Shown here: one piece after another, positions 61,431 through 64,000 of the stretch
How positions within the stretch are numbered: the first letter of the stretch is position 1
How the letters are laid out: each line of letters begins with the position of its first letter
NCBI GenBank assembly: GCA_015227615.1
Contig: JAALGZ010000082.1
Span: forward strand, 1-64,000
Direction: 5' to 3'
Origin: Labyrinthula sp. Ha
Taxonomy: Eukaryota; Sar; Bigyra; Labyrinthulida; Labyrinthulaceae
DNA length: 64,000 nt
Program-made: the position numbers and the translations under genes
The notes under the pieces: generated by a model
Told to the model about the DNA's origin: nothing
What the model saw: only the letters and a program-made list of their open reading frames with translations
Databases searched by the model: none

Positions 61431-64000
61431 TCAAGTTTCTGTACTTTTCTTACTACTACTACAAATCTTTACTTAGTATATGGCTATTCTTTTCTCTCAC
61501 TTGGTTGTGATGGAAACAATGACGCCACAAGAGGAAGTGTAGTAAAAATCAAGTTCTCAGGCAGAAAAGGCTTTTATTTTGAACTTGGGAACTACCCTCA
61601 ATTTAAACAGAGTTTAATTAAAGGGGGTGAAGTCGGTTTTGACGGATACAAGCTAGCCAGAAAACGACTTGAGAACCTCATCAAATCAACTGGAAAACAC
61701 AGCTTTTCTAGCCTAAAACAAGCTGTAGAACTCTACCTTTTGGTATTACCACTAACGGTACAAGGGAGATCTTTAAGAAGTTACTTTAAAGGTTTCAAAA
61801 GATCCATGATTGACGAAATCATCGAATTTTATAATCCCACGTCTCCTGTTTCTAGCACAAGAATCTACGAACTGGATGAAGATGTGGACGACAACCTGAG
61901 GGACGACTTAATTTCAATCTGGAAAGAAGACATCGAGTTTTTGTCTACAGTTAGAACACCACGTCGATTCAACAAGATTTTAAGAAGAATCGGTGCAAAA
62001 CATTTTCTACCTTCAGAAACTAGAAATCGTGTTGCTTTCCAGAATCTCTTACAACTAAGATGGAAAGAAGAATCCTCGATCACTGATTTCATCAAAACAT
62101 TTGAGAAGCTACTACAGAAATGCAATGAAGTAGAACTTTTTCAAAACACAAAAGATCAAATGATTCTGTTTCAAATGAAGATTGTACAACAACGCTCGAA
62201 AAACAACGCAGTCTTTAACCTGGTGAACCATCTCGATCGAAGCGAACCAGAATTACTAATGGACTACATGACTGAGTTTCAACAATGAATCCTACAAAAT
62301 AACCCCAGCGGTTTGATTAGGTTTGGTGTTTCATTTCAATCAGTTGCAGCAGCATCAATTAACTCAGCAGGCAAGAAGAGATCATCCAATGTTTGTGGAA
62401 ATTGTGGTGAGACCAAGTCTCACAGCAAGGAGCAATTTCCAGCCATTGGATACAAGTGCAAACTCTGTTCAAAGATGTACCACTACGAAAAGATTTGCTC
62501 AACAAATCCAAAAAGTCCATTTTACAGACAAAGATCTTTTAGAAAATCAGCAGCAATTACTAGCACATCACAGCAGAGTAGCTTTGATCCTTTTTCCTTT
62601 GCAAATTCACTCTCTACATCACTTCCTGAAAATTTTGCTGGGTTTGGCTCATGCAGTGATGTCTTCATCTTCAAAGGCAAAAGATTTTTTAGGAAACTAA
62701 ATCCTGACTCAACTACATTACAGCAAACAGCTAACTCTACATACAGCGCTGGTTCGGGAATTACATGTTTTTCATTTAGAGAAGCACCTACAATGAAATT
62801 TGAGGTAAACGCATTGTACATCCCTGAAAGTGCTTTTAACATCCTGTGCAATTTTGATCTCGAAACTAGAAACATTAAAGTTCAACATGGTCATAAGCCT
62901 TTCATCACCTTACCAAACGGGAAACGATTCAACGATACATTGTTTGGTAAAAAGACTTTTGTAGAAATTCTACCACTTGGTTCGGCATCATTAGCTACTT
63001 CAGATCCTAGGATTTGGCATCGTAGACTGATGCATGTTGGATCCGACAAATTAAGAAAACTTGACTTGACAAAGAAAACTTACAAAACAGATGACTACCA
63101 AACTTTCATCCAAGCCAAAGTGGTACAACGCCAAGTTAAGAACCTTGATACTAACAAAAAACATGTCCCAGTCAATGTTGGTGACACATTGGTCATGGAT
63201 CTACTAATTCCTTCTAAAGCAAAAAACAAACAAATCAATGGAATCATTGCTGTAATGGTTCTAGTCGATGTAAAAAGCAGAGTAGTTGAAACAATCCCAC
63301 TTAGATCAACTACCGCTGATTACGTTACAAAAGCTGTTCTTAGAGGAGTCTCAAACTTACAGATTTCACCAAGGCTTCTAGTCACTGATCGACAACCAGC
63401 CTTTACATCCTCAACATTTGTGAACACCCTCAGTACAAGAAACATTAAAATTAAATTCGTACCAAGAGAGAGACATGATGTTTTTAATGGAATTGCAGAA
63501 AGAACCATTGGTGTTCTGAAAACAATGTCCAGAGCTTGACTGATCAATGCCAAACTTGATGATTCTTTCTGGTGCTACACAGTCAACTACGCAGCATTCA
63601 TCAATAACAGATGTCCAGACTCTCCACTAAATGATGAAATTCCTTTTGAGAAGTTTTACAACAAAGAATCAAGAGTCACTAATCTCAAGATCTTTGGTTT
63701 CCTTTGCCATGCATTGAAAGGTAAAACCCAGAGATCGAATTTTCAAGAACAAGCAAATGCAGGTTTGTTTCTTGGATTTCAACCTCATGCTAGTCATGAA
63801 ATAGCAATCATTTACAACTTAGAAAGTGGCAAGGTCATCCATGTTAACTTAACAGAAGTCTGGTTTCAAGAACTTAGCACGCATCAGGAATTCGGCAAGA
63901 ATCAAAAGCTATTGTTTGGAGAAGGCAAGTTCTTGCTAAATTGCGAAAATTCTGAATCTGACGATGATGAAGAAAATCTTAATCAAAATAGAGTCGATAC
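61430..64000 (+). mobile_element. Second Ty1/Copia-type retrotransposon (right end outside window)
   Basis: Gag-like region about 61500-62290, with the retroviral-gag-like SITDFIKTFEKLLQKC. A Cys/His-rich region follows at about 62390-62480 (CGNCGE, CKLCSKMYHYEKIC). Then a protease-like or linker region, a pre-integrase motif (WHRRLMHVGSDKLRKL) near 63015, and an integrase core at about 63180-63540 (VMDLLIP, LVTDRQPAF and GIAERTIGVLKTM giving the D-D-E pattern). Integrase sequence continues to the right edge (NAKLDDSFWCYTVNYAAF; FGFLCHALKGK), characteristic of Copia. RT and RNase H would lie beyond. Few breaks in the visible part (about two), so it looks younger than the element at 55-59 kb. 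It is not a close copy of that element. Confidence 0.85.

Noticed and set aside
1-64000. tRNA, rRNA or other structured RNA genes
   Set aside because: I looked for B-box-like GGTTCGA and rRNA-like blocks and found nothing that folds convincingly by eye; a covariance-model scan would be needed to exclude small ones.

Overview
The window is AT-rich nuclear DNA from a eukaryote, most likely a protist or alga. Evidence: spliced genes with GT/TAG introns of only 27-30 nt, several retroelement families, a nuclear-type gene for a mitochondrial ribosomal protein, and long AT-rich intergenic stretches. TAA and TAG both end host genes, so ciliate codes that reassign them do not fit. I cannot name the lineage from sequence alone.

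Layout. 1-5.2 kb: most of a Ty3/Gypsy element, cut by the left edge, whose polyprotein continues past the integrase into a chromodomain, a Myb/SANT-like segment and a complete-looking MT-A70 (METTL3/METTL14/IME4-type) adenine methyltransferase domain. A probable 3' LTR follows. 9.9-12.0 kb (-): secreted reprolysin-like metalloprotease 1. 15.9-16.9, 23.9-25.9 and 36.8-37.9 kb (+): three spliced genes (A, B, C) for secreted proteins built from Lin-12/Notch repeats (LNR). 28.5-32.9 and 38-43.6 kb: weathered LTR-retroelement debris, mainly minus strand. 44.6-46.5 kb: mitochondrial ribosomal protein uS3 (+) and a PHD-like zinc-finger/coiled-coil gene (-), whose stop codons are one base apart. 48.4-49.4 kb: LINE trace. 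51.3-54.7 kb: a head-to-head pair of LNR gene D (-) and metalloprotease 2 (+). 55.3-59.6 kb: a broken Ty1/Copia element with both LTRs. 61.4 kb to the right edge: a second Copia-type element, cut by the edge.

Two systems stand out. First, the Ty3 element joins a chromatin reader (chromodomain), a putative DNA-binding segment and a putative adenine-methylation writer (DPPW motif present). Second, there is an LNR/metalloprotease family. Four LNR genes share signal peptides, intron positions and intron sizes, and two metzincin proteases sit divergently beside LNR genes; one pair is in the reverse orientation of the other. LNR genes A, B and C share two upstream sequence boxes at nearly constant distance from the ATG. 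Gene B grew by a nearly perfect 536-bp exon-intron tandem duplication. Gene C is a mosaic of A-like and B-like segments. The two proteases are about 96% identical over some 420 bp of the propeptide region and far less alike elsewhere, which suggests gene conversion. In animals, LNRs control metalloprotease access (Notch) or sit inside metzincins (pappalysins), so a functional link is plausible, but it is inference.
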